From NCBI RefSeq assembly GCF_028622835.1, contig NZ_CP117677.1, forward strand, positions 310,001 through 374,000: a DNA stretch of 64,000 nucleotides, read 5' to 3'. Source of the stretch: Caloramator sp. mosi_1. GTDB taxonomy: Bacteria > Bacillota > Clostridia > Clostridiales > Caloramatoraceae. The position numbers were made by a program, and so were the translations under genes. The stretch's first letter is position 1, and every line of letters starts with the position of its first letter. This document shows, piece by piece, positions 31,060 to 41,188 of this stretch. A model generated the notes under the pieces. The model had not been told where the DNA came from, did not search any database, and was given only the letters and a program-made list of their open reading frames with translations.

Positions 31060-31341
31060 ATGATTATAGGATATGCTTCAATAACTTTGATGCTGTACTC
31101 ACCGACTTCATTAAAGGAAAAAAGGCAAATAGTAAAAAGCCTTATAACTAAAATTAGAACTACCCTTAATGTTTCCTGTGCAGAGGTTGATTTAAACGAT
31201 AAGTGGCAACTTGCCCAAATTGGTATTGCGACAGTATCTAATGATAAGAAAATAGTCGATACTCAAATCAATTCAGTTATAAGCTTAATTGAAAAGGATG
31301 GAAGAGCTGAAATTGTAGATGTAGTGGTAAATACAATATAA
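31060..31341 (+). CDS. DUF503 family protein (YlxP-like)
   Basis: 93 residues: MIIGYASITLMLYSPTSLKEKR and then NVSCAEVDLNDKWQLAQIGI, the DUF503 signature. A small cytoplasmic ferredoxin-like fold, in other Firmicutes encoded next to infB/rbfA (ylxP) and linked to ribosome biogenesis. The start ATG at 31060 follows AAAGGAGATT. Third gene after queG and the YvlD-like gene. Its stop is 9 bp before palindromic repeat copy C. Confidence 0.85.
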   Translation: MIIGYASITLMLYSPTSLKEKRQIVKSLITKIRTTLNVSCAEVDLNDKWQLAQIGIATVSNDKKIVDTQINSVISLIEKDGRAEIVDVVVNTI

Positions 31342-31349
31342 TATTAGAG

Positions 31350-31448
31350 GTTGTTGAAATAGCTATAATATGCTTAGCCCCTTGAAGGATTTCTTTGCAT
31401 CCCTTCAAAGGGGCTTTAACAATAAAAAATTTATACTTATCAACAATA
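31350..31448. repeat. palindromic repeat copy C (99 bp)
   Basis: Ends GTTGTTGAA and TCAACAAT; inner arms AGCCCCTTGAAGGATTTC and CCTTCAAAGGGGCT. Same family as 5501-5777, 9486-9549 and 39431-39535. It lies directly after the DUF503 gene and could serve as its terminator. The remaining 31449-31543 shows nothing else. Confidence 0.72.
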
Positions 31449-31543
31449 TAATAATAGCTTATCGGATTATGTGGTGAGCTCTGAAAATTATAGAAGTTGT
31501 AGCTTACTTTTATCTATTTAGTATTATTAACTGTATCTAAAAA

Positions 31544-32093
31544 CTATATTACATAATCCTCAAGATACACCACATTCTCTTCTTTATTTCTTACTATCTT
31601 TGCTGGGATTCCTACTACTGTAACATTAGGAGGGACATTTTTAAAACAACTGCATTAGCACCAATCTTTACATTATCCCCAACAGTAATAGGCCCTAAAA
31701 CCTTTGCCCCAGCACCAATTATTACATTATTTCCTATTGTTGGATGTCTTTTCCCCTTATCTTTACCTGTTCCTCCAAGGGTAACACCGTGATAGATTGT
31801 CACATTATCTCCAACTTCCGCTGTCTCTCCAATAACAACTCCCATACCGTGGTCAATAAAAAGACCTTTCCCTATTTTAGCACCTGGGTGAATTTCTATA
31901 CCTGTTAAATTCCTTCCGATTTGAGAAATAACCCTCGCCAATACAAACATTTTCCTTTTATAAAGTCTATGGGATAATCGATAGAAAAGAACCGCATACA
32001 ACCCAGGATAACATAATATTACCTCAAGCATATTCTTTGCAGCTGGATCCTTTTCCATAATATTTTTGCTTCTCTATAAAGCGTTCTAAACAT
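31544..32093 (-). CDS. cysE: serine O-acetyltransferase CysE (frameshifted)
   Basis: Acetyl-CoA + L-serine to O-acetylserine, first step of cysteine synthesis. The start ATG at 32093 follows GAGGAGTGATTGTT ([11 protein letters not shown]). Features: [20 protein letters not shown], a hexapeptide-repeat domain with [36 protein letters not shown] and [17 protein letters not shown], ending YLEDYVI. Indels near 32060 and 31640. About 180 residues, the short SAT type. It starts 5 bp after cysK and shares its T-box leader. Confidence 0.92.
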
Positions 32094-32098
32094 AACAA

Positions 32099-33012
32099 TC
32101 ACTCCTCATCAAACAATTCTGTTGATAAATATCTTTCTCCTGTATCTGGAAGTAATACAACTATTTTTTTACCTTTTCCAAGTTCCTTTGCCTTTAAAAG
32201 TGCTGCATATAGAGCTGCACCTGATGAAATACCAACTAATATTCCTTCTTTTTAGCAATTTCTCTTGCATATTTCATTGCATCCTCATTTGAAACAGTAA
32301 CAATCTCGTCTATTATTTCTCTTTTTAAAATTTTAGGAATAAATCCTGCTCCAATTCCTTGTATTTTATGTGATCCTGGATTACCACCAGATAACACTGG
32401 AGAATCCTTTGGTTCTACTGCTACGATCTTTATATTGTCTAATCTTTCCTTTAAAACTTCTCCAACTCCAGTTATAGTACCTCCTGTACCAACACCTGCA
32501 ACAAACATATCTATATTTCCCTTCATATCTTCAAGAATTTCTATTGCGGTTGTTTTTATATGTGCCTTTGGGTTATATATATTTTCAAACTGCATCGGCA
32601 TAAAGTATCCTTTTTCCTTTGCAAGCTCATATGCCCTTTCAACAGCTCCCTTCATTCCCTTTGCACCTTCAGTCAATACTATATCTGCACCATAGGCCTT
32701 AAGTATCTTTCTTCTTTCTATACTCATTGTCTCAGGCATAACCAAAATCAAACTATATCCCTTTGCTGCTGAAACCATTGCAAGTCCTATGCCCGTATTT
32801 CCACTTGTAGGTTCTATTATTGTGTCTCCTTTTTTATAAGTCCCTGTTTTTCTGCCTCTTCTATCATTGAAAGGGCTATCCTATCCTTCACACTACCCCT
32901 GGATTAAAAACTCTACTTTTACATAAACCTCAGCACTATTTTCATCTAACATATTATTTAATTTTACTAATGGTGTTTTTCCTATTGTTTCATAAATATT
33001 ATTAAAAATCAT
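32099..33012 (-). CDS. cysK: cysteine synthase A (frameshifted)
   Basis: PLP-dependent O-acetylserine sulfhydrylase. The start ATG at 33012 follows AGGAGGGGTCTAA ([20 protein letters not shown]). The PLP lysine is in GGSVKDR near 32900, the substrate loop PTSGNTGIG near 32800, and the phosphate-binding glycine loop [12 protein letters not shown]. The end is [20 protein letters not shown]. Indels near 32905, 32840 and 32250. About 304 residues. First gene of cysK-cysE, directly under a T-box leader. Confidence 0.93.
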
Positions 33013-33060
33013 TTAGACCCCTCCTAAAATAATTGATTTATATATAAATTTTTTGCATAT

Positions 33061-33325
33061 AAAAAACCTTCTACCTCTGTAAATACAGAGGCAGAAGGTC
33101 TACTTCCGCGGTTCCACTCTGTTTAGGCTAATAAAAGCCCATCTCATTTTCAGGTACTAACATACCCTATCTCTATAACGGGAGCACCCGTAGCAGCCTA
33201 CTTATTTTTCGGCTTAACACTCCGAGGGGCACTTCAATTATACTCTGCTTAGAACTCTCTCAGCCTTGGAGTTCCTCTCTGTAAAGCTTTATATAATCTA
33301 CTTTCCCTCTTCACTGTGTTTAATT
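33061..33325 (-). promoter_or_regulatory. T-box leader of cysK-cysE, probably Cys-specific
   Basis: On the - strand: AGAGAGGAACTCC stem I region, the stem III part (GGTGCTCCCGTTA), T-box sequence AGAGTGGAACCGCGG (complement of 33107-33121), and a terminator ACCTTCTGCCTCTG / CAGAGGTAGAAGGT followed by TTTTTT (33061-33098). The triplet TGC in TTGAAGTGCCCCTC fits a cysteine specifier and agrees with the downstream genes. Uncharged tRNA-Cys would favour read-through. Confidence 0.9.
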
Positions 33326-33355
33326 CCTATTAATTTAGTCGGATTTCTTAATTAT

Positions 33356-33383
33356 ATTATATGCAATTCTCATAAAAAATCAA
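33356..33383 (-). promoter_or_regulatory. sigma-A promoter of the T-box/cysK operon
   Basis: TTGATT (complement of 33378-33383), 16-bp spacer, TATAAT (complement of 33356-33361), located 30-60 bp upstream of the T-box leader. Confidence 0.7.
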
Positions 33384-33412
33384 TAAATATTTTTAAATTT
33401 TTTTATGTATTT

Positions 33413-34084
33413 TTATTTACAAAATACGTGTTTACCAATTACCTTGATTACAGGACGTGAATATATCCATTTATTGGTTGTTTTTTCAGGATTATAATAG
33501 TATATTGCTCCTCCAGATGGATCCCATCCATTTAAGGCATCTATTGCTGCTTTTCTTGAACTATCTACAACTGCTGCATTTATCTGCCCATCTACAACAG
33601 CTGTAAAAGCACCTGGCTGATAAACTACTCCTGGTATAGTTGATGGGAATCTTGGATCCCTAACTCTATTCAATACAACTCCTCCGATTGCAACCTGACC
33701 AATATATGGTTCTCCTCTTCCTTCACCATTAATAACTCTTGTAAGTAAATCTAAGTTTTGAGAGCCTGTTCCTGCTGTACTTTGACCTCTTGATGATGAT
33801 ACATTTATGCCAAGTGCAGCTAAAGTTCTTGGTCCAACTACTCCATCTGCAGTAAGACCATTTTTCCTTTGAAAGTTTCTAACTGCTGTATAGGTCTGAT
33901 ATCCATAAATTCCGTCTATTGCACCATTATAATAACCCCATCTTTTTAATCTTGTTTGAATTTCTCTAACAACATCCCCTCTTGAGCCATAGGAATAGGT
34001 TTGAGCGTTGATAACACTTGTAGTAATAAAGTATGCAAAATACATCATAAATGCTACCCATACAATCAAAAATGCCTTCTTCAA
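33413..34084 (-). CDS. sleB: spore cortex-lytic enzyme SleB
   Basis: Germination-specific lytic transglycosylase acting on muramic-lactam cortex. 223 residues, intact: signal/anchor (AFLIVWVAFMMYFAYFITTS), a peptidoglycan-binding domain (GSRGDVVREIQTRLKRWGYY, GIYGYQTYTAVRNFQRKNGL), and a Hydrolase_2 domain with VINGEGRGEPYIGQVAIGGV, containing the catalytic Glu, and YQPGAFTAVVDGQ. It is shorter than the Bacillus enzyme, as is usual in clostridia. The start ATG at 34084 follows GGAGGGGATG. Works downstream of the gerABC receptor also in this window. No ypeB partner is adjacent. Confidence 0.9.
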   Translation of the reverse strand: MKKAFLIVWVAFMMYFAYFITTSVINAQTYSYGSRGDVVREIQTRLKRWGYYNGAIDGIYGYQTYTAVRNFQRKNGLTADGVVGPRTLAALGINVSSSRGQSTAGTGSQNLDLLTRVINGEGRGEPYIGQVAIGGVVLNRVRDPRFPSTIPGVVYQPGAFTAVVDGQINAAVVDSSRKAAIDALNGWDPSGGAIYYYNPEKTTNKWIYSRPVIKVIGKHVFCK

Positions 34085-34204
34085 TTTACATCCCCTCCTT
34101 CATTATCTTATTATTTCCAAGGGATGATAGAAATTATTACAAAAACTCCTTAATTTTTATTAATGTTGAATTATTTAATTTATGCAATCAATATGACTTT
34201 TATT

Positions 34205-35240
34205 TTACATACTTCCTTCACAAACTTGAATAATTTGCCCTTTAGTATATTTAAAGAGTCTATACGCACTTATGTCGTTTACAATATTAAGTTCTGTAAA
34301 ATATAGTTCTCCATCTATCAATCTAATATCTTCAATTAGATTGTTACTTTTATATATGTTATTATAAACATTGTTTTTTACATCAATCTGATATATTTTA
34401 AAAATGTCTCCTGTTCTACATACTGTATATAGAAATTCATCATCTGTTGCTATAATATATATGTCTGACAGATCAATTTTAAATTTGTTTTTGTAATCTA
34501 TATAAAAATAATCCATAGATTTTAAATCTTTATATACAAGTTTTAATTTCTTTATATCTAAATAGTTTATATAAATATCGTTGTATTTATAGTTTGTAAA
34601 TATGGTTTTAGAGTTCTCCTTTAAATTTAAAAGCTTTAATACTAAATCTATGTTTACAAAACTCGATAGGTCGTAAACATCATATTCTTTTTCTATATCT
34701 ATTAAATATAGTCTATCTTTATTGTTTTCGGTAATCTTTACTATCACTCTATATTCGTCTATATAATTAACATCTATTTTTGTGCATCTTCTAAGTTTAA
34801 TATAGTATTATATTTTCCTGTATATTTATCTATCGCAATTAAGTAAAGTATTGAACTTGATATGGTTTTACTAATTATTATATTTCCTGACGTATTATAC
34901 ATAGGATCATATACTTTTCCATTTATCTTTTCTTGAGTTAATCTTAAATTTTTAGGTACTTCGTCCACACGAAGCTCTGAAAAAGTCCATTTATCATTTA
35001 AAAAATCCAATTATAATTTTTATATCTAATTCCGCTTTCCTCTAATGTATACAGCAAATTTCCATTTATATCTATAATTTTATATTCATTTTCGTACTTT
35101 AGTGCAACCTTTTTGTTATCTGGACACCATTTAATATTTTCAATTATATTATTACTTTTTTCCTTAATATCAACATCATAAATATAATAAACAAACATAA
35201 ATACTAAAAATATAGATAAAGCAATAGTAATTTTTTTCAA
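34205..35240 (-). CDS. unknown exported protein, possible beta-propeller (frameshifted)
   Basis: About 340 residues over two indels (near 35005 and 34780). The start ATG at 35240 gives a signal anchor (KKITIALSIFLVFMFVYYIY). The rest is rich in Tyr/Ile/Asn/Asp with repeats such as IKWCPDNKKVALKYENEYK, SILYLIAIDKYTGKYN and NNKDRLYLIDIEKEYDVYDL, suggestive of TolB/propeller blades. No family is recognised with confidence. The IS copy 2 lies 27 bp upstream of its start, probably separating it from its native promoter. Expressed from the strand shared with sleB. Confidence 0.6.
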
Positions 35241-35267
35241 AGTATCACCCCTTTTAAGTTCTTTTAA

Positions 35268-36903
35268 TAGCCTTGAGCATAACTCAAAGACCTTGATTTT
35301 ACTAGCCCGATAGGGCCAAATTTTTTATCACTCAAATTTATGTCATAGGATTTCCTCTCTTTTGTCGAATTATACTATATAACCACACATAATACAAAAA
35401 CAATAAGGAGGAAATCTCTATGTACCAACGTCAAGAAATATTTAATATAATTGAACTTTTTACTTCTCAAAAACTTATCAATTTTTATACTAAAATCTTT
35501 GATAGTCTTGATTTATCTATATTACCCGATAGGATTCCTTCTAAATATGGTCCTAATGGCTATTCTCGCCATGCTCTTTTAGAGCCTTTATTGTTATGAA
35601 ATGTGAGAAGTTCGGCAAAATTACTGACCTAAAAGATTTTCTAGAAAATAATCTAATCATTGCTCAGCTTTGTGGTTTTAATATTCTTAAGCCTTTGCCT
35701 TCATACTCAGTTTTTCAGAGATTTATTAAAAATTTATCTAACTCTTATCTTAAGGAAATCATGAAAAATCAAGTTAATATTCTTAAAGAACTAGGATTTA
35801 TTGACAACAACTTTATATCAGTTGATGCAACGCCTGTTAAAGCTAACACTAAATTTAATAATCCTAAATGCTTCGCAAATAACAAGTTTTCTAAAAATAA
35901 CCCGCCTTCTTCTGATAAAGATTGTAAATTAGGTGTTCATACTGCTAATAACTCTATGAATGTTCAAGTTTCAGAAGATAAACCTAATAATTCAAAGAAA
36001 AAATATGAATTCTACTGGGGATACAAAAATCATGTTATTTGTGATGCTATCTCTGGTCTTCCCATTGCTGAATTTACTACAACCGCTGATGTCAATGAAA
36101 TTTCTAACTTTACAGAAATCCTATCTGATACAAATGAGTGGTTCCCACTCAAAGGTAGTTATATTATTGCTGATAAAGGCTATGATTCAAAGCAAAATCA
36201 TGACTTTATTCGTAATACCCTTAAAGGTCATGCTTTCATTGCATTAAATAAACGTGGAAGAAAGCCTAAAGACTTAACATCCACAGGTAATGTAATATGC
36301 GATGCTGGATTAGCAATGCATAAAGATGGCAAACAATATTTTGATTCCTATATTAAACAAAAGTTTTGCTGTCCTTTTAGAACTTCTAAAGATGATTCTT
36401 TATGTCCATGTAACCACGAAAAATTCTTTAACGGTAAGAAAAACAGAGGTTGTGTAAAATACATAAGTATTGGCACTGATTATAGATCTTCCATAAATCG
36501 TGATTCTATATTTTTCAAGAAAATATACAGTCTTAGAACTGAATCTGAAAGATACAATTCTAGATGGAAGAATCTAAATACTGAGCAAGCTTATGTTAAA
36601 AATATTAACTCTGTTGCTAATCTAAATACAATCGGACATATTTGTCTTTTAACTATTGCAATTGCTGCTATAAAATCTGGCTGTGTTGATAAATACAAAT
36701 CCCTATCGGGATTAAAAAGGACAGCTTAAACTAAGTTATATCAAAATTTTTAAGCATCAATTTCACCAAGGGGATAGTCTACCCTTTTTTGTTTCTTTCA
36801 TTTCAATTTAAATTCCATTTTTGATAGTTAAGCTACGCTTAATAAAAATTGTAATAATTTAACTTTTGTTGTTTTATTTTTTATTTAATTATGCTCATAT
36901 CTA
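35268..36903 (+). mobile_element. 1.64-kb insertion sequence, copy 2
   Basis: Same element as 17172-18808, inverted. Ends TAGCCTTGAGCATAA at 35268 and the complement of TAGATATGAGCATAA at 36903. A perfect 9-bp target duplication TTCTTTTAA flanks it (35259-35267 and 36904-36912). Because this differs from the duplication at copy 1, the two insertions are independent and do not form a composite transposon. Confidence 0.92.
35420..36729 (+). CDS. IS transposase, DDE type (copy 2, one frameshift)
   Basis: The start ATG at 35420 follows AAGGAGGAAATCTCT. The first 55 codons (MYQRQEIFNIIELF to YGPNGYSRHALL) are in one frame. At CTTTTAGAGCC (about 35576-35586) a -1 shift is needed to join RAFIVMKCEKFGK and the remaining open 377 codons. 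DDE residues: ISVDATP, IIADKGYDS, RTESERYNSRW. The long second frame is intact here. The shift is at the same place in copy 1, so it is either inherited, a systematic sequencing error or programmed. Confidence 0.85.
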
Positions 36904-37005
36904 TTCTTTTAATATTTTATCATATTTTTTAAAAAGGACCTATTTTCTTTTTATATTATTATTTTTGTGTTATAATACTAAAACAATACAAAACGAGGTG
37001 ATACT

Positions 37006-38813
37006 ATGGCAGATTTCTTACCAATAAATAAAGAGGATATGAAAAAGAGAAATATAGAACAGCTTGATTTCATATACATATCTGGAGATGCATACGTTGA
37101 CCATCCGTCCTTTGGCCACGCTATAATTACAAGGCTTATTGAATACTACGGTTTTACTGTTGGGATAATTCCTCAACCGAACTGGAAAAGTAAAGATGAT
37201 TTTATGAGGCTTGGGAAACCTAAAATTGCTTTTCTTGTGTCGTCAGGAAACATTGACTCAATGGTAAATCACTACACAGCACATAAAAAAGAAGAAATGA
37301 TGATGCCTATTCACCTGGTGGTAGGGCTGGATATAGACCTGATAGAGCTGTAATAGTCTACTGTAACAGACTAAGAGAAGCATATAAAGATGTTCCAATA
37401 ATAATAGGTGGAATAGAAGCAAGCCTCAGAAGGTTTGCCCATTATGATTATTGGGATGATAAGGTTAGAAATTCAATACTTGTAGATAGTAGTGCAGATC
37501 TACTAATATATGGTATGGGTGAAAAACCTATTATGGAAATACTTAATCTTATTCAATTTGGTAAGAATATTAAGGATATAAAAGATATTCGTGGAACCTG
37601 TTATTTAACATCACAAATCAGCCAATTAAAGGATTACATAGAGCTACCATCCTTTGAGGAAGTGTCTAAAAATAAAAAGAATATGCAAAGGCCTTTAAAA
37701 TACAGTATGAAGAACAGGATGCAATAAGAGGAAAAACCTTAGTTCAAAAACACGACAACAAATATGTTGTTCAAAATCCACCTGCTATGCCGCTTTCCAA
37801 AGAAGAGATGGACTTTGTTTATTCTCTTCCCTATACAAGAACCTACCATCCTATATATAAATCACAGGGTGGTATACCTGCATTAAAGGAGGTTGAATTT
37901 AGCATAACATCCCACAGAGGTTGTTTTGGGGGCTGTTCCTTCTGTGCATTAAATTTTCATCAAGGAAGAGTAATTCAGCCAAGAAGTGAAGAATCTATAT
38001 TAAGGGAGGCTGAAGCATTAACAAAACTTCCTAATTTCAAAGGTTATATACACGATGTAGGTGGGCCTACTGCAAACTTTAGAAGACCCTCCTGTAAAAA
38101 CAAATTGAACAGGGTGTTTGCAAAAATAGACAGTGTCTTTTCCCAAATCCCTGTAAAAATTTAGAAGTTGAACACTCTGAATACTTAAATATGCTTAGAA
38201 AGATTAGAAAAATTAAGGGTGTAAAAAAGTATTTATTCGTTCTGGAATAAGATATGATTATCTTATGCTTGATAAAAACGATGCCTTTTTGATGAACTAA
38301 TTAAACACCATATTAGTGGCCAACTAAAGGTTGCACCTGAACATATTTGTAATGAAGTGCTAAACCTTATGGGAAACCAAATAGAAAAGTATATGATGCC
38401 TTTGTAAAAAATATTTTGAGAAAAACAAAAAATTTAAACTAAATCAATTTTTGGTACCATACCTTATGTCAAGCCACCCAGGAAGTACATTAAAAAGTGC
38501 AGTAGAACTTGCAGAATATATTAGGGATATGGGCTATAATCCAGAACAGGTTCAGGATTTTTATCCAACCCCTGGCAGTTTGTCAACAGCAATGTATTAT
38601 ACAGAAATGAATCCTCTAACAGGAGAGAAGGTATATGTACCTAAAACAAAGGAAGAAAAGGAAATGCAAAGAGCTCTACTACAATTTAGAGACCCTAAAA
38701 ATTATGATTTAGTCTATAAGGCTTTGGTTAAAGCAGGTAGGGAAGATTTAATAGGATACGGAAAAAAATGCTTAATTCCTCCTAAAAAGTCTAAAATTAA
38801 AAAGGGTAGATGA
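37006..38813 (+). CDS. YgiQ family radical SAM protein (frameshifted)
   Basis: About 610 residues, cytoplasmic. N-terminal UPF0313 domain ([58 protein letters not shown]). Radical SAM cluster CFGGCSFC (Cx3Cx2C) near residue 310 within [20 protein letters not shown]-terminal [20 protein letters not shown] and [10 protein letters not shown]. The start ATG at 37006 follows CGAGGTGATACT. Indels near 37310, 37700, 38095, 38235, 38290, 38385 and 38420. The reaction of YgiQ proteins is not known. It is followed 3 bp later by the DedA-like gene, so co-transcribed. The IS copy 2 ends 102 bp upstream. Confidence 0.9.
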
Positions 38814-38816
38814 TAA

Positions 38817-39452
38817 ATGGAAAAACAAATTCTTATTATAGTTAAATCCATTGTGGACAAAAGTTTAATTGGAACATATTTATTCTTCTTTTTAATTCCT
38901 GTTTGCAGATACTTTTTCCTCCATATCCTGGAGATACAATTACTATTTTTCAAGGATATTTAACCTATAAAATGGGGTTTAATAAATATTTAATGCTTCT
39001 TTCTACTATTTGTGGCTCCTTCTTAAGTAGTATGTTTCTTTACTACTTAAGCTATAAAAATCAAACATTGTACTTAATAATAAATTTTTGATTAAATTTT
39101 TTAATCTTGATAAAATACACAAATTAGAAGAATGGTTTAAAAAATACGGGGTATTTTTGTTCTGATAAATAAATTTATTCCAGGCCTTGGTTCTCTTACA
39201 TTTATTGCAGCAGGTATTTTCAAACTTCCTATAATACCTGCCACTATATCTATTCTTTTAGCAAATGTTTTACAAAATACAATGCTCTTTGCTGCTGGTG
39301 CTCTTACAGGAGATAATATGGAAATTATAAAAGCTTCTATTAAAGAATATTATAGGTTAATTGTTGGGATAACAATAATCATATCATTACTATATTATGT
39401 AATTAGAAATAGAATAAAGTTAAACAGCAGGCTGTTGAAAAAGTCGAGATAA
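38817..39452 (+). CDS. DedA/SNARE-associated (VTT) membrane protein, C-terminus from repeat
   Basis: About 210 residues. DedA-like features: FFLIPVCRYFFPPYPGDTIT near the N-terminus, STICGSFLSSMFLYYLSYK, KFIPGLGSLTFIAAGIF, and a final helix LIVGITIIISLLYYVIRNR. The family works in lipid carrier or membrane potential homeostasis. The start ATG at 38817 lies just after the ygiQ stop. Indels near 39088 and 39155. The last seven codons (LLKKSR and stop) are encoded by palindromic repeat copy D, which starts at 39431; the original C-terminus was probably replaced. Confidence 0.8.
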
Positions 39453-39535
39453 AATAAGCCCCTTGAAGGATTTCTTTGGCATTCCTTCAAGGGGCAATTT
39501 CATAATCAATGCATATTTTATGTTTGTCAACAATC
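39431..39535. repeat. palindromic repeat copy D (105 bp)
   Basis: Ends GCTGTTGAAAA and GTCAACAATC. Inner arms AAGCCCCTTGAAGGATTTC and ATTCCTTCAAGGGGCAATTT. The right half (TTTCATAATCAATGCAT) matches copy A almost base for base in reverse orientation. It is inserted in the last codons of the DedA-like gene. Confidence 0.75.
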
Positions 39536-39553
39536 TGCCCATTAAGAATTTAC

Positions 39554-40193
39554 TTAATGGGGATTTTGAATACAGCTATCAATAAATACAGCTAAAAGCA
39601 GTATAGCCTCTGGAATTAATGTCATAGTTTTTAATTCTATTCCTACATAGATTGAAATAGCTTGAATTAAAAATATTAAATATCCTACTATATAAGCTAT
39701 ATTTACAGCCTTTACAGGAATTGAATCAATAACTCTAAAATAATTTGATGCAATAAATATAAAAAGTAGTGCAAAAACGATATTAACAGAATCAAATAAT
39801 TCTCATAGTCATTTATGCAGACAAATTTAAATCCACCATAATATTTTATAAAATTATTTGGTGTAATATATATTGTATATGATTCTATTATAATAAAGAC
39901 AAATATAAGTGTTTTATCTATTAATCCAATTTTTGATTTCCTATTTAAAATATATATGAAGTAAATAACTACAGTAAAAAGTATAACTGGCACTAAGGTG
40001 AATTTACCAAAATAAAACAAGTGATTTAGTTTTTTAGCCTTTAAGAACATAAAAATCAGAATATATCTTAAGGATGATATTAGAAATAATAAGGATATTA
40101 GAATGCTGTATTTTTGTTTTTATTTAATAAAATATAAATATTGAAAAAGCATAAAACAAAACATATAAAAATCAGTGTTAATAAAGCCTTCAC
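39554..40193 (-). CDS. unknown multi-pass membrane protein (frameshifted)
   Basis: About 212 residues with six or seven hydrophobic segments (LIFICFVLCFFNIYILL, TLVPVILFTVVIYFIYIL, LIFVFIIIESYTIYI, YIVGYLIFLIQAISIYVG). It starts at GTG 40193 after AAAGGTGTAGAGG and ends QNPH near 39554. Indels near 40095 and 39798. No motif or family recognised. It stands alone between the DedA-like gene (convergent) and the lipid kinase gene (same strand). Confidence 0.6.
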
Positions 40194-40253
40194 CCTCTAC
40201 ACCTTTTAGATTGCTACTAATTAATTAATATTATAAAACATTATTATTTATAC

Positions 40254-41125
40254 CTAAGGCGTAAATATTTTTATCTTTTTAGACGAAATTCTAACATCAA
40301 GTGGGAAATTGGGTCCTACTTCTCCATCTATATCTGTCTCTATATTTTCATTACATTCAATTCTAAATTCTCTACTCTTTAGATATATTACGTTGCTGTT
40401 TTCAAGATGCTCTCCTTTTAACATTTTCAAAAATAAGTTAAATAGCTCTACAAGATTGCACTGCTTTATTGCAATTAAGTTGAGCATTTCATCATCTGCA
40501 GTTGAATCCGGTGCTAATTTAAATCCTCCTGCACTTGAACCATTTAATATTACAAATAGATATATATTTTCCTCATAAGTTTTTCCATCACAGCTTATTT
40601 TAATTGGAATAGCTCTAAAGTTTGGAAGTTGCTCTATCCCCTTTAAATAATATGCTACTTTACCAAGGGTATTTTTCATATTTATGTCTATTTTTGTGAT
40701 ACATCGGTTAAAAGGCCTCCTGCTGCAACATTTATAAAATACCTATCGTTTATTTTTCCTAAATCAAATTCGCTGAGTTTTCCCCTTGCTATTACATCAC
40801 AGGCTTCAGTAATCCTTCGAGGTATACCTAAGTGTGATGCAAAATCATTTGCAGTACCATAGGGGAAAATTCCAAGAGGAACATCAATCTCCTTTAAAAT
40901 CATTGCATTTATTACGTGATTTATTGTTCCATCTCCACCTGCAACAAGAATTATATCATAGTCTTTAGCCCTTTCCATACTTGTATAGATATCTTCTATT
41001 GAAATTGTTCTATAGGGTGTTACCTCATATCCTGCCATTTGCAGTCTATCTATCACCGCATCTAATCTATTTCTAAAGGACCTATCACCTGAATAGGGAT
41101 TGTAAATTAATCTTGCCTTTTTCAT
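40254..41125 (-). CDS. YegS/DagK-type lipid kinase (frameshifted)
   Basis: Diacylglycerol-kinase catalytic-domain protein of about 290 residues; phosphorylates diacylglycerol or a related lipid to feed phospholipid recycling. ARLIYNPYSG at the N-terminus, ATP-binding VAGGDGTINHVINAM near residue 65, GIFPYGTANDFA near 95. C-terminal half IYLFVILNGSSAGGFKLAPD and ETDIDGEVGP. The start ATG at 41125 follows GGGGGGCGATAAT; an upstream in-frame codon at 41140 lacks a ribosome site. One indel near 40687. Confidence 0.9.
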
Positions 41126-41162
41126 ATTATCGCCCCCCAAATATATATAATACCTACAATAT

Positions 41163-41188
41163 CTAATCCCTGCAACTGCAGGGATTAG
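41163..41188. terminator. hairpin after the CBS-domain gene
   Basis: CTAATCCCTGCA and its complement TGCAGGGATTAG (12-bp stem, 2-nt loop) at the CBS gene stop. No T-tract follows on the - strand, so it may stabilise the mRNA end rather than terminate. Confidence 0.5.

Noticed and set aside
17172-36903. Composite transposon formed by the two inverted IS copies around a 16.5-kb segment
   Set aside because: Each copy has its own, different 9-bp target duplication (CTAAAAATA and TTCTTTTAA), so they inserted independently; the intervening genes are ordinary chromosomal genes.
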